NCBI GenBank assembly: GCA_963761425.1
Contig: CAVXGQ010000004.1
Span: 62,001 to 126,000 of the forward strand
DNA: 64,000 bases
Direction: 5' to 3'
Source of the DNA: Bog-793 sp963761425
GTDB lineage: Bacteria > Actinomycetota > Acidimicrobiia > Acidimicrobiales > Bog-793
Below the pieces are notes generated by a model. It was not told the DNA's origin. It did no database searches and saw only the letters and a list, made by a program, of their open reading frames with translations. The position numbers and the translations under genes are program-made. Below, in pieces: positions 1 to 7,901 of the stretch. Every line of letters begins with the position of its first letter. The stretch's first letter is position 1.

Positions 1-183
1 ACGCAGTCGATCGGTCGCCGCTACCGACGCCAGGACGAAATCGGAACACCGTTCTGCGTTACCGTCGATTTCGACAGCCTCGACGACCACACGGTGACGA
101 TCCGCGACCGTGACACGACCCATCAGATCCGGGTACCCATCGAACAAGTTGTCACCGTGCTGCAGGAACGCGTCAATTCCTGA
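1..183 (+). CDS. glyS: Glycyl-tRNA synthetase, C-terminal end (partial)
   Basis: The window opens inside a reading frame whose last 60 residues are visible, ending in TGA. They carry the conserved tail of class II glycyl-tRNA synthetase, including GRRYRRQDEIGTPFCVTVDF and a following run of charged residues around TVTIRDRDT. This is the anticodon-binding domain that follows the catalytic core in the homodimeric (alpha2) type of enzyme. The enzyme charges tRNA-Gly with glycine in the cytoplasm. The glyS, dnaG, rpoD order is common in Actinobacteria, which supports the call. The start and catalytic domain lie outside the window. Confidence 0.88.
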   Translation, partial: TQSIGRRYRRQDEIGTPFCVTVDFDSLDDHTVTIRDRDTTHQIRVPIEQVVTVLQERVNS

Positions 184-721
184 GCCCAGCTGTCCGCGGC
201 CGGGCGCTTCCCGGGCGAGCCAACAGTCTGGTTCGGCGCGACGCCGAGGTCGCCCGGGGCACCGGGAATGGAGAAGGGGACAGACTACGGGCAGGCTCGG
301 TTCGGTCTGGGCCCCGGGTCCTGGTCGGCGCCCGCCGGACTGGTCGCTCGACCATCCCGGGTCCGCGTCATCCTGGAGCGGGGTCGCGTCCCTTTCGGCC
401 CTTTGAGGCGACGTGCCTCGGGCGACGAGAAGCCACCATCGTCGTCCGGGGCGGGGACGAACCCGCCGTGACGGGCGACGCCGTCGCCGGTGGGCCGCCA
501 CCGCCCGCGGTCGCCTGGATGGGCCGGCTGCGTCGCGCGAATCCCCACCCCAGCGACCCAAACGACCCGGTCATGCGGGGGGGCCGACCTCGCACTCGGG
601 TTGTTCGACCACTTGCTCCTGGCCGTCGTCGCCGATCGCTCCAGCCTTCCCTGACGTGGACACCGGGAGCACTCAGCCCCACCCCGATCAAACCGCGCGA
701 CGAACGGGTACCGTCCGGACC
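184..721. other. Intergenic region without a recognisable gene
   Basis: These 538 bases between glyS and dnaG hold no reading frame with family-like content. The open frames on both strands are Arg/Pro/Gly-rich, as expected by chance in high-GC DNA. Many actinobacteria carry a dGTPase gene between these two genes, but nothing resembling one is present here. No clear terminator or tRNA was seen. The dnaG promoter should lie at the right-hand end. Confidence 0.5.
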
Positions 722-2650
722 ATGGCAATTCCCGACGAGGACGTCGCTCGGGTTCGGGCCGCGACCGACCTCGTCGCGCTGATCGGCGAGCAAACCGCCC
801 TCAAGCGGGTGGGTCGGCGATTCGTCGGGCTCTGTCCTTTCCACGCCGAAAAGACCGGCTCGTTCAGCGTGAACGCCGAGGAGGGCCTCTACTACTGCTT
901 CGGCTGCCAGGCCTCGGGCGACGCCATCAGCTTCGTGCGGGCGACCGAGGGAGTCGACTTCGTCGAAGCCGTCGAGCGCCTCGCCAACCGCGCCGAGATC
1001 ACTATCCGGTACGACGAACGGGACCGAAGCGAGGATCGCAGCCGGCGAAGGGAGCTGCTCGCCGCGATGACGGCGGCCGTCGAGTACTACCACGAAAGGC
1101 TGCTCACCCACCCCGACGCGGGACGCGCCAGGCAGTACCTCCGTTCACGCGGCTACGACGGCGAGATCGTCCGCAAGTTCCGACTCGGCTTCGCTCCGGC
1201 CGGTTTCGGCGAGCTCGTCCGGGCGCTGCGTCTCCCGGGTTCGGTGCTGCGAGAAGCCGGGCTCGCCTACGAAGACGAGCGCCGCCGACTCCAGGACGCC
1301 TTCCGGGAACGGATCATGTTCCCGATCTTCGACCCGGGCGGCCAGGCCATCGCCTTCGGGGGACGGATCCTGCCCGACGGCATGCGGACCCTGGAGCGTG
1401 AACCGGGACCGAAATACCGGAACTCGCCCGAGTCGGCCATCTACTCCAAGCGCCGCACGCTTTACGGGCTGAACTGGGCCAAGGCGGACATCGCCCGGGC
1501 CCACGAGGTCGTCGTCTGCGAGGGTTATACCGACGTCATCGGCTTCCACCTCGCCGGCGTTTCCCGAGTTGTCGCGACCTGCGGTACCGCGCTCACCGAA
1601 GACCACTTCCGCCTGCTCTCGCACTTCGCCAGCAGGATCGTGCTGTGTTTCGACGCCGATGCAGCCGGGCAGGCGGCCGCGGCGCGTCTCTACCAGTGGG
1701 AAAAGCGCCACGAGCTGGAACTCGCCGTAGCCGAGCTCCCGGCCGGGTCGGACCCCGGGGAACTCGCCCAGAGCGACCCTGCCGCCCTCGCCACCGCGGT
1801 CGAGCACGCCCAGCCGTTTCTCGGCTTCCGCGTCGAACAGGCCTTCGGCGCGCATGACCTGCGGACACCAGAGGGACGCAGCCGGGCCGCCGAGGCCGCC
1901 CTTCTCGCCATCGCCGAACATCCCAACGAGCTCGTCCGCGACCAGTACCTCGTCGGCGTGGCCGACCGGACCCGCCTCGATCCCCGGAGGCTGCGTGAAC
2001 TCCTCGCCGCGGTGCAGTCCCGACCACAGCCTGGCGAGGGCGAGCGCGGCCCGGGACCCGACCGAAGGCGAGACGAGGACCGGGATCTTCGGCCCGAAGA
2101 CCGCCTCAGCCCCGATACCAGCGCGGATTCGACGGCCCGCAGGGGTGGGCGGGCACCCGAACTGGTCCCCGAACTCCGGGCCGGACGGGACGCCCTCATC
2201 CTCACCCTCGACCGGAGGGAAGAGGTCCGTTCGCTCTTCGACGAGGTGCTCTTCCTCGACCCGGTGCAAAGGAACGCCTTCCGCGCCCTCATCGGCTCCG
2301 TGGAACTCTCCGTTGCGATCCAGAAGGCCGACCCGGAAGCCGGCGACCTGCTTCGCCGGCTCGCGGTCTCCGAGGTGCCCGACGATCTCGACGTCACCGG
2401 CACCTACATCGAGCTCGTGCGGGCGGCCGGCGAACGGGTGCTGCGCGAACTGGAATCTGAAGGCCGCCTCGCCGAGCACGAAGGGCGAGCCGACGACGTC
2501 GTCACGGTGCTTACCGCGGGCGCTTGGTTGCGAACCGAGCTCGAGTTGCTGCGCGATCCGCTCGTTCGTCCAGGTGACGCCTCCGGCGCAGAAGAGGCCG
2601 CGAAACGGTTGGTAGCGTGGCTCACGCAACGACAGCAGGAGGCGGGGTGA
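722..2650 (+). CDS. dnaG: DNA primase
   Basis: DNA primase (642 aa) makes the RNA primers for Okazaki fragments at the replication fork. The N-terminus has the CHC2 zinc finger with Cys38, His41, Cys59 and Cys62 in LCPFHAEKTGSFSV and YYCFGCQASG. The RNA polymerase core follows, with PIFDPGGQAIAFGGR and a TOPRIM region containing VVVCEGYTDVIGFHLAG and a later FDADAAG acidic motif. The C-terminal third is a weaker helicase-binding region. The frame is open far upstream, but the ATG at 722 matches the family N-terminus (MAIPDEDVARVR), so it was chosen. The stop codon shares one base with the sigma factor ATG, so the two genes are probably translationally coupled. Confidence 0.95.
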   Translation: MAIPDEDVARVRAATDLVALIGEQTALKRVGRRFVGLCPFHAEKTGSFSVNAEEGLYYCFGCQASGDAISFVRATEGVDFVEAVERLANRAEITIRYDERDRSEDRSRRRELLAAMTAAVEYYHERLLTHPDAGRARQYLRSRGYDGEIVRKFRLGFAPAGFGELVRALRLPGSVLREAGLAYEDERRRLQDAFRERIMFPIFDPGGQAIAFGGRILPDGMRTLEREPGPKYRNSPESAIYSKRRTLYGLNWAKADIARAHEVVVCEGYTDVIGFHLAGVSRVVATCGTALTEDHFRLLSHFASRIVLCFDADAAGQAAAARLYQWEKRHELELAVAELPAGSDPGELAQSDPAALATAVEHAQPFLGFRVEQAFGAHDLRTPEGRSRAAEAALLAIAEHPNELVRDQYLVGVADRTRLDPRRLRELLAAVQSRPQPGEGERGPGPDRRRDEDRDLRPEDRLSPDTSADSTARRGGRAPELVPELRAGRDALILTLDRREEVRSLFDEVLFLDPVQRNAFRALIGSVELSVAIQKADPEAGDLLRRLAVSEVPDDLDVTGTYIELVRAAGERVLRELESEGRLAEHEGRADDVVTVLTAGAWLRTELELLRDPLVRPGDASGAEEAAKRLVAWLTQRQQEAG

Positions 2651-3795
2651 TGGCAAACGCCGGACCGCTCGACGGGGATCTCGACACCTGCGATCTCCCT
2701 CGCCGGAGTGCCTCGCGGTCGGGAGCCCCTCGGCGCGAGCGAGCCGGTGCGCGACGAGACGAGCGACCGTCACGAACCGCGAGGGCCAGCCTCGAAAAAC
2801 AGGCGACCGAGGCAATCCGGACGCTGCGCTCGGGCGCGACTGACGGAACCTCGGCAACGACGACCGGCGATCCCGTTCGCGCCTACCTCAGGGAGATCGG
2901 CCGGGTTTCGCTGCTTTCGGCGGACCTTGAGGTGCTGTGCGCCAAACGCATCGAGCGTGGACGTGCCGCGCACCGTCAGCTCGAGTCGTGGTTGCACGAC
3001 GGCGTGCTCGACAACATCTCGTTGGCCAAGCGCCGAACAGCCGAGCGTGAGTTGGCTGAGGGACAGGAGGCGAAGGACCTCCTCACCGAGGCGAACCTGC
3101 GGCTCGTGGTGTCGATCGCCAAGCACTACCGCAATCGGGGTATGGCCTTCCTCGATCTGATCCAGGAGGGCAACCTCGGCTTGATGCGCGCCGTCGAGAA
3201 GTTCGACTATCGCCGGGGCTTCAAGTTCTCGACCTACGCGACCTGGTGGATCCGACAGGCGATCACCCGCGCGGTCGCCGACCAGGCGCGAACCATCCGC
3301 ATCCCGGTCCACATGGTCGAGACCATCAACAAGGTCGTCCGGGTCCAGCGTCAGCTCTCCCAGCAGCTCGGTCGGGACCCCACGGTCAACGAGATCGCCG
3401 CACGCATCGAATTCCCGGTCGAGCGGGTGCGTGAGATCCAGCGCATCAGCCAGGACACGGTCTCGCTGCAGCAACCGATCGGCGGCGGCGACGAGGAGTT
3501 CAGTCTCTCGGACCTCGTCGAAGACCAGACGGCGGAGGTCCCGCTCGACGCGGCAACCAAGGTCATGCTGAACGAGGCGGTTCAACACGCACTCCACGAG
3601 CTCTCCCCCCGTGAGCAACAAGTTGTCCGGCTCCGGTTCGGGCTCGACGACGGGAGGATCCGGACGCTCGAGGAGGTGGGACAGATCTTCGGGGTGACAC
3701 GGGAGCGGGTCCGTCAGATCGAGATGAAGACACTCGCCAAACTCCGGCAGCCTTCCCTCGCCCTGCCGCTGCGCGACTACCTCGAAGGCGACTGA
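2650..3795 (+). CDS. rpoD: RNA polymerase primary sigma factor (RpoD/SigA)
   Basis: A sigma-70 family factor of 381 aa that directs RNA polymerase to housekeeping promoters. Region 1.2 is at DPVRAYLREIGRVSLLS and region 2 contains FLDLIQEGNLGLMRAVEKFD and FSTYATWWIRQAITRA. Region 3 follows (VHMVETINK), and region 4 with its helix-turn-helix is at GVTRERVRQIEMKTLAKLR. The N-terminal extension is short and rich in Arg, Ser and Ala, unlike the long acidic extension of HrdB-type factors. The ATG at 2650 overlaps the dnaG stop; an in-frame GTG at 2647 is an alternative. Its position after dnaG and the full set of regions favour the primary factor over an alternative group 2 sigma, though that cannot be excluded. 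Confidence 0.92.
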   Translation: MANAGPLDGDLDTCDLPRRSASRSGAPRRERAGARRDERPSRTARASLEKQATEAIRTLRSGATDGTSATTTGDPVRAYLREIGRVSLLSADLEVLCAKRIERGRAAHRQLESWLHDGVLDNISLAKRRTAERELAEGQEAKDLLTEANLRLVVSIAKHYRNRGMAFLDLIQEGNLGLMRAVEKFDYRRGFKFSTYATWWIRQAITRAVADQARTIRIPVHMVETINKVVRVQRQLSQQLGRDPTVNEIAARIEFPVERVREIQRISQDTVSLQQPIGGGDEEFSLSDLVEDQTAEVPLDAATKVMLNEAVQHALHELSPREQQVVRLRFGLDDGRIRTLEEVGQIFGVTRERVRQIEMKTLAKLRQPSLALPLRDYLEGD

Positions 3796-3981
3796 TCCGC
3801 CCGGCGCGGCGCCAGGGCAATCACCGAACGGCCGGCAGATGTCCGGCCCGTCCGGATCCAATGAGGCGGCGAGCGCGTCTGGTGAGATCCGGAGCGGGTC
3901 ACGTGGAATCCGGCGCCAGCGAAGCCGAACCCACGGTGCGCCCGGGGATCGACCAGGCACCAGGGATCCGAAAGGAGGCAA

Positions 3982-3999
3982 ATGCGCCAGGCCGTCTGA
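3982..3999 (+). other. Five-codon upstream ORF with strong SD, ahead of satP
   Basis: An ATG at 3982 opens MRQAV followed by TGA, with an ideal ribosome binding site AAAGGAGG a few bases before it. A small G+C-rich hairpin (CCGC/GCGG) follows directly. It lies about 65 bases before satP, which has its own good site (AAGGAGG). This could be a leader ORF that tunes satP, or simply chance. The rest of 3796-4063 shows nothing else recognisable. Confidence 0.25.
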
Positions 4000-4063
4000 C
4001 CGCCGGAAAGCGGCCGCGACCGGATGGACGTGTCATAACCAAGAGCAAGGAGGAAACCTCGAG

Positions 4064-4678
4064 ATGACAAACCAATACGAAGGCCACAGTGTGATGGCTA
4101 GCGCACAGCACGCAGAGCCGATCGCCGACCCGGCTCCGCTCGCGTTCGCCGGGTTCGCAGCATCGCTGTTCATGCTGGGCCTCGTCTACTCCAACGTGTT
4201 GGGCAGGGATATGAGCGTCGTCCTCCCCCTCGCGTTGGCCTTCGGAGGAGTCGTCCAAGTTCTCGCCGGGATGTGGGAGTTCCGGAGGGGAAACACCTTC
4301 GGGGCGGTCGCTTTCAGCGCGTACGGCGCGTTTTGGGTCACGTACTTCCTTCTCATCCGGTACTTCCAGGCAGGCCTCCCGAGTGAATCCGGCCCCCGAG
4401 CGGTCGGCTACTTCGTACTTTCTTGGACGATCTTCACCGCCTACATGCTCATCGCCTCGATGCGGACGAACGGCGCCGTGTTCAGCGTCTTCCTCACGCT
4501 GACCGTTACCCTCGCGGTCGCCACGGCCGGCTGGTTCGCTCAGAGCGTCAACACCATCAAGGCGGCCGGAATCGTCGCGATCATCACCGCGGCCCTCTGC
4601 TGGTACGTGTCCTTCGCAAGCGTCGTGAATACGACGTGGAAAAAGAACATCCTCCCAGTCTGGCCACTCGACAAGTAG
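4064..4678 (+). CDS. satP: Acetate/succinate transporter, GPR1/FUN34/YaaH (SatP) family
   Basis: A 204-residue inner-membrane protein of the AceTr family, which moves acetate and related short organic acids with protons. The family entry motif is visible as ADPAPLAFAGFA, near residues 21-32, where NPAPLGL is usual. Six hydrophobic segments follow, with the conserved stretch QVLAGMWEFRRGNTFGAVAF and then YGAFWVTYF. Length matches the family. The ATG at 4064 follows a strong AAGGAGG site, so the longer open frame to 3839 is not used. It stands alone on the plus strand after rpoD. Acetate is the likeliest substrate by family; the first motif residue is Asp rather than Asn, and the effect on specificity is unknown. 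Confidence 0.88.
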   Translation: MTNQYEGHSVMASAQHAEPIADPAPLAFAGFAASLFMLGLVYSNVLGRDMSVVLPLALAFGGVVQVLAGMWEFRRGNTFGAVAFSAYGAFWVTYFLLIRYFQAGLPSESGPRAVGYFVLSWTIFTAYMLIASMRTNGAVFSVFLTLTVTLAVATAGWFAQSVNTIKAAGIVAIITAALCWYVSFASVVNTTWKKNILPVWPLDK

Positions 4679-4705
4679 AAGGTCCCCACCTGCCGGTCAC
4701 CCGGA

Positions 4706-4752
4706 AGAGCCGCCGGATCCCCGACGCCCCGCCAGATAGGTTCGGCGGCTCT
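4706..4752 (+). terminator. Inverted repeat after satP, possible terminator
   Basis: AGAGCCGCCG at 4706-4715 is repeated as its exact complement CGGCGGCTCT at 4743-4752. It lies 28 bases beyond the satP stop. The loop is 27 bases and there is no T-run, so this would be an atypical terminator or an RNA-stabilising hairpin. Confidence 0.4.
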
Positions 4753-4833
4753 CGGGCCTGGCTCCATCGGTTCGGGCGTTGATCAGCGCCGATCGCCGCG
4801 AGGTGCACGCGCTGCTAACGTGCCGTCGTTCGA

Positions 4834-4906
4834 TCCGGGGTAGCTCAATTGGCAGAGCACGCGGCTGTTAACCGTGTGGTTGAGAGTTCGAGTCTCTCCC
4901 CCGGAG
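4834..4906 (+). tRNA. tRNA-Asn (GTT)
   Basis: A complete 73-base cloverleaf. The acceptor arm TCCGGGG pairs with CCCCGGA at 4899-4905. The D arm is GCTC/GAGC, and the anticodon stem at 4860-4864/4872-4876 closes the loop CTGTTAA with anticodon GTT at 4867-4869. The T arm is GAGAG-TTCGAGT-CTCTC. The discriminator is G and CCA is not encoded. Because gatCAB lies in the same window, this tRNA may be charged with Asp and then amidated. Confidence 0.96.
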
Positions 4907-5141
4907 CCCCGGATTGGGTCCAAGGGCCGGCACTCAACCGCTAGTCCAGCGCCACGGCTTTTCCCGGTGAAGACCACCGGCGCGGCCCAGGGAGCACAGG
5001 AGACGCCCGCCGACCCCCAGTCGCCACGGAGGGATCCCCGGCGCGAGCTTCTCGCTTTTTACCTCGGGTGCCTCTCCCGGCACGACGCTGGAGCCGGTGC
5101 GGTCGGGGTGGGACAATCCAAACTGTGACCGAGGCTGAGCG

Positions 5142-5750
5142 GTGCTCGAAAGCTTGAGGGTCGCCTACCGCAAAGACCCGGCTCTCCACGGCGTGCACGC
5201 CCTGGAGGTCGTCCTCTACCAGGGCGTCTGGGCGATCTGGTCGTACCGGGTTGCCCACGCGCTCTGGAAGGCGCAGGTGCCCTTCCTCCCGCGCCTCCTA
5301 TCCCAGCTCACGCGCTTATGCACCGGGATCGAGATCCACCCCGGGGCGGTGATCGGCAGGCGCTTGTTCATCGATCACGGCGCAGGCGTCGTCATCGGTG
5401 AGACCGCCGTTCTCGGCGACGACGTGATGATGTATCACGGCGTGACCCTCGGTGGTCACGGCTGGTGGACCGACACCAAGGGCGCCAAGCGCCACCCGAC
5501 GATCGGCAACAACGTCACGCTCGGCGTCGGGTGTTCGGTGCTGGGCCCGGTGGTCGTCGGTGACGATTGCCGGATCGGCCCGCACGCGCTCGTCGTGGAC
5601 GACGTGCCAGCCAGGTCGGTCGTCGTCGTGGCGCGGGGTCACAGCGTGCTACTCACCCGAGCCCGCGAGGAAGAGTTGGCAGACGAGGAACGCCTCCCGG
5701 CCACCTGGATGACGAGCGGGACGGAGGAGATGCCTGACGGCCCGGTATGA
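5142..5750 (+). CDS. cysE: Serine O-acetyltransferase
   Basis: Serine acetyltransferase (202 aa) makes O-acetylserine from serine and acetyl-CoA, the first step of cysteine synthesis. The N-terminal helical part (residues 1-60, with DPALHGVHALEVVLYQGVWA) leads to a left-handed beta-helix of hexapeptide repeats starting at GIEIHPGAVIGRRLFIDHG. The catalytic region has DHGAGVVIGETAVLGDDV and MMYHGVTLGG. The protein is of the short type that lacks the long N-terminal domain of enteric CysE. The GTG start at 5142 fits the family N-terminus. No cysK lies next to it; the gene is monocistronic between two tRNAs. The C-terminal tail is acidic and not conserved. Confidence 0.93.
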   Translation: MLESLRVAYRKDPALHGVHALEVVLYQGVWAIWSYRVAHALWKAQVPFLPRLLSQLTRLCTGIEIHPGAVIGRRLFIDHGAGVVIGETAVLGDDVMMYHGVTLGGHGWWTDTKGAKRHPTIGNNVTLGVGCSVLGPVVVGDDCRIGPHALVVDDVPARSVVVVARGHSVLLTRAREEELADEERLPATWMTSGTEEMPDGPV

Positions 5751-6071
5751 CGATGTGACCGAGCCGGCCGGTCGACCGCCACCCCGCCACCCACGAGACC
5801 GCGGGCACCCTCGCCGGATTCTCGAGCGGGGAGGTGCGGTAGGCGGCCACCCAGCTCGCCGTTCGATAGGAGTTGGCGGTCATCGCCATCGTCGACCTGC
5901 TGCCCGACACCGGGAAGCGGTGCCGCAGCACCTGGTTCTTTGGCGATCTTTTCGTCAACATCACCAGGTCACATCGTGGTCCGCGGTGGCCGCCGCATCG
6001 CATCGGGCGGCCCACCGAGTTCGGTGCGCGGGTCGAACAGGTGAAAGAGTGTCGGTCTGGAAGTCCAGTGA
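5751..6071. other. Intergenic region, no gene seen
   Basis: These 321 bases between cysE and the CAT tRNA hold no convincing reading frame or hairpin terminator. The right end should contain the tRNA promoter, but no clear -35/-10 pair stands out. Confidence 0.45.
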
Positions 6072-6144
6072 GGGGCCGTAGCTCAGTGGTCAGAGCAGAG
6101 GACTCATAATCCTTGGGTCGGAGGTTCGATCCCTCCCGGCCCCA
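6072..6144 (+). tRNA. tRNA with CAT anticodon (elongator Met or Ile2)
   Basis: A 73-base cloverleaf with acceptor GGGGCCG pairing with CGGCCCC at 6137-6143, anticodon loop CTCATAA with CAT at 6105-6107, T arm GGAGG-TTCGATC-CCTCC, and discriminator A. CCA is not encoded. It is not an initiator, since the acceptor arm is fully paired. The D-loop (AGTGGTCAGAGCAG) and extra loop look more like E. coli tRNA-Ile2, whose C34 becomes lysidine, than like elongator tRNA-Met. Both identities share the CAT anticodon, so the charging amino acid is left open. Confidence 0.93.
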
Positions 6145-6614
6145 CGCGCTGAACTGGGGTTTTGTGGTCCGAATCGGGGATCCGGGACCGGCACGCCCAG
6201 ATAATTTGAACCGCCCTCCTCGGCACCTTCATGAGGTGTCGCGGTGTCCCGGACGGAAGTGCCCGCAACAACAACCCGAGGCCGTCATGGAACGACGCGG
6301 CTCGGACGTGATGGATCAGGCGATGCCGATGCCTTAGGCGAAGGTCGCGATGCATCCGGGGTCCGGGATGCTCGTCGCCTTGTGGCTGGAGTTCCCGGAT
6401 TGCTTGCCGGTATTCGGCCGGGTTTCGCCGGAGGCCCGGTTCTCTGGCGTAAACGTCACCCGGTGAATCCACCCCTCAGTACTCGGTGGTGTAACGAGGT
6501 GAAACCAAAGGACATCACCAGGCCTGAGGAACCAACCAGCATTGCCGATAAGCCCGGTTGCACAGGTGAAGTGTCGGTTTACACGCATCGTCACCGCGCC
6601 CGTGGCCGCGGCGA
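6145..6614. other. Intergenic region, no gene seen
   Basis: These 470 bases between the CAT tRNA and the sixA stop hold no recognisable gene. The minus-strand frame that covers the tRNA gives a protein ending in GPGGIEPPTQGL, a known artefact of translating tRNA genes backwards. Base composition is slightly less GC-rich than the flanking genes. Confidence 0.45.
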
Positions 6615-7115
6615 CTATCCGGTGCCCAACAAGCGCGGCGTGACGAGCCACAACAACAACCCCATCCCGGAGGTGAGGTCCGACCAGCGCTCCACGTCGA
6701 TCTCGACGCGGGCGAGCGCGGCGGTTGGCATGACGACCTGTCCTCCTCCGATGAGCTGGGCGACCAACTCCGAGCACATCGGTTCGTGGCCGACGAGGAG
6801 CAACACCCCGGTCGAGTCGTTCTCGGCCCGGATCTCACTGACGATGGCGTCCACCCCGAACCCGTAGAGTCGGTCCGACTCGCGCACGGCACATCGCCAT
6901 TTGCCGGCTTCCATCGCCCGCGTGAGCGTCTCGATCACCCGTCGCGCCGGTGAGTGAACCACGCGGTCCGGGATATTGTCCGATTCGGCGATGAAACGTC
7001 CGATGGCGTCGGCGCTGCGCCGACCCCGGCCCGACAGCGGACGGTCGAGGTCCGGCTCCCTCGGCCCGTGGGACCAGTCGGACTTGGCGTGCCGGAGGAC
7101 GAGAACGGTGCGCAT
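6615..7115 (-). CDS. SixA-type phosphohistidine phosphatase
   Basis: A 166-residue member of the histidine phosphatase (phosphoglycerate mutase-like) superfamily. The N-terminal catalytic motif is LRHAKSDW, with the phospho-accepting His at residue 9. The second conserved His is in VGHEPMCSEL, and an Arg lies in the SPARRVIET segment. SixA proteins remove phosphate from His in phosphorelay or phosphotransferase proteins, and related small members act on small phosphorylated metabolites. Which substrate applies here cannot be read from the sequence. The ATG start fits the family. It lies downstream of the liv operon in the same direction, 57 bases after livF, so it may be co-transcribed, although no functional link is evident. 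Confidence 0.82.
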   Translation of the reverse strand: MRTVLVLRHAKSDWSHGPREPDLDRPLSGRGRRSADAIGRFIAESDNIPDRVVHSPARRVIETLTRAMEAGKWRCAVRESDRLYGFGVDAIVSEIRAENDSTGVLLLVGHEPMCSELVAQLIGGGQVVMPTAALARVEIDVERWSDLTSGMGLLLWLVTPRLLGTG

Positions 7116-7172
7116 GCTCCATTCTCGCCCGGCCGAACGCCGTCGTCGTGACTGAGCGAGAACGAACCGACC

Positions 7173-7901
7173 CTACGAGCTGAGGACGTCGCGCAGGGGG
7201 CCGAGCATCGGGGACGCCACCTGGCGGACATCGTCGACGTGTCCCTCGTAGGTGACCCTCCCCTCGGACAGCACGACGGCCCGACCGGCGAGCTCCAGGG
7301 CCCGCTCGACGTGCTGTTCGATGATCAAGAGCGCGGTGCCTAGCTCGACGATCCGGCGCAGGGCCATGAACACCTCGTCGACGACCGCCGGTGCGAGGCC
7401 GAGGGAAAGCTCGTCGACGATGAGCAGCCGCTGCGGGACGGCGAGCACCTTCGCTAGCGCGAGTATCCGCTGTTCGCCGCCCGAAAGCGTCCCAGCGAGC
7501 TGTTCCCGCCGCTCGCTGAGGCGCGGGTAGGTCTCGTAGGCGCGGTCCAACGCGTCGGCCAGCCTCCGGGTACCGACGGCGCGACGGAATTCGAGCGCGA
7601 GGTTCTCCTCGACGGTGAGCGACGCGAACACCGAACGCCCTTCCGGGGCGTGGGCCACCCCGAGACGGGCTATCCGCCACGCCGGCCACCCCGTGACGTC
7701 GCGGCCGTCGAAGACGATCCTGCCGCCGGTCGGACGCACGAGACCCGACACCACGCGGGCAACCGTCGACTTGCCGGCCCCGTTCGAACCGACGAGGGCG
7801 ACCGCCGAGCGCTCGGCGACCTGAAACGAGACGCCGAACAGAGCCCGGTAGGGGCCGTAGGCGACGTCGATGTCGTGCAGCTCAAGAAGCGGATGGGCCA
7901 A
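7173..7901 (-). CDS. livF: Branched-chain amino acid ABC transporter, ATPase LivF
   Basis: One of the two ATPases that power branched-chain amino acid or amide uptake. It has Walker A GSNGAGKST (residues 38-46), the ABC signature LSGGEQRILALAKVL, Walker B LLIVDELSLGLAP and the switch His in IIEQHVERAL. The length of 242 aa is normal. The family-like start is TTGGCCCATCCG at 7901, but the same frame stays open upstream through a Pro/Ala-rich stretch (GAAPPAPQGPVISVGPEA) into the end of livG. That pattern suggests a LivG-LivF fusion broken by one missing base, or very tight coupling. It is the last ATPase of the operon; sixA follows. Confidence 0.9.
   Translation of the reverse strand: MAHPLLELHDIDVAYGPYRALFGVSFQVAERSAVALVGSNGAGKSTVARVVSGLVRPTGGRIVFDGRDVTGWPAWRIARLGVAHAPEGRSVFASLTVEENLALEFRRAVGTRRLADALDRAYETYPRLSERREQLAGTLSGGEQRILALAKVLAVPQRLLIVDELSLGLAPAVVDEVFMALRRIVELGTALLIIEQHVERALELAGRAVVLSEGRVTYEGHVDDVRQVASPMLGPLRDVLSS

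Noticed and set aside
1145..2857. 570-codon minus-strand ORF antisense to dnaG
   Set aside because: It mirrors dnaG codons; long antisense frames are expected in high-GC genes and no family motif is present.
4783..4977. Minus-strand ORF over tRNA-Asn with GETRTLNHTVNSRVLCQLSYPG
   Set aside because: This is a known artefact of translating a tRNA gene on the opposite strand.
6104..6472. Minus-strand ORF ending GPGGIEPPTQGL
   Set aside because: Same artefact, from the CAT tRNA.
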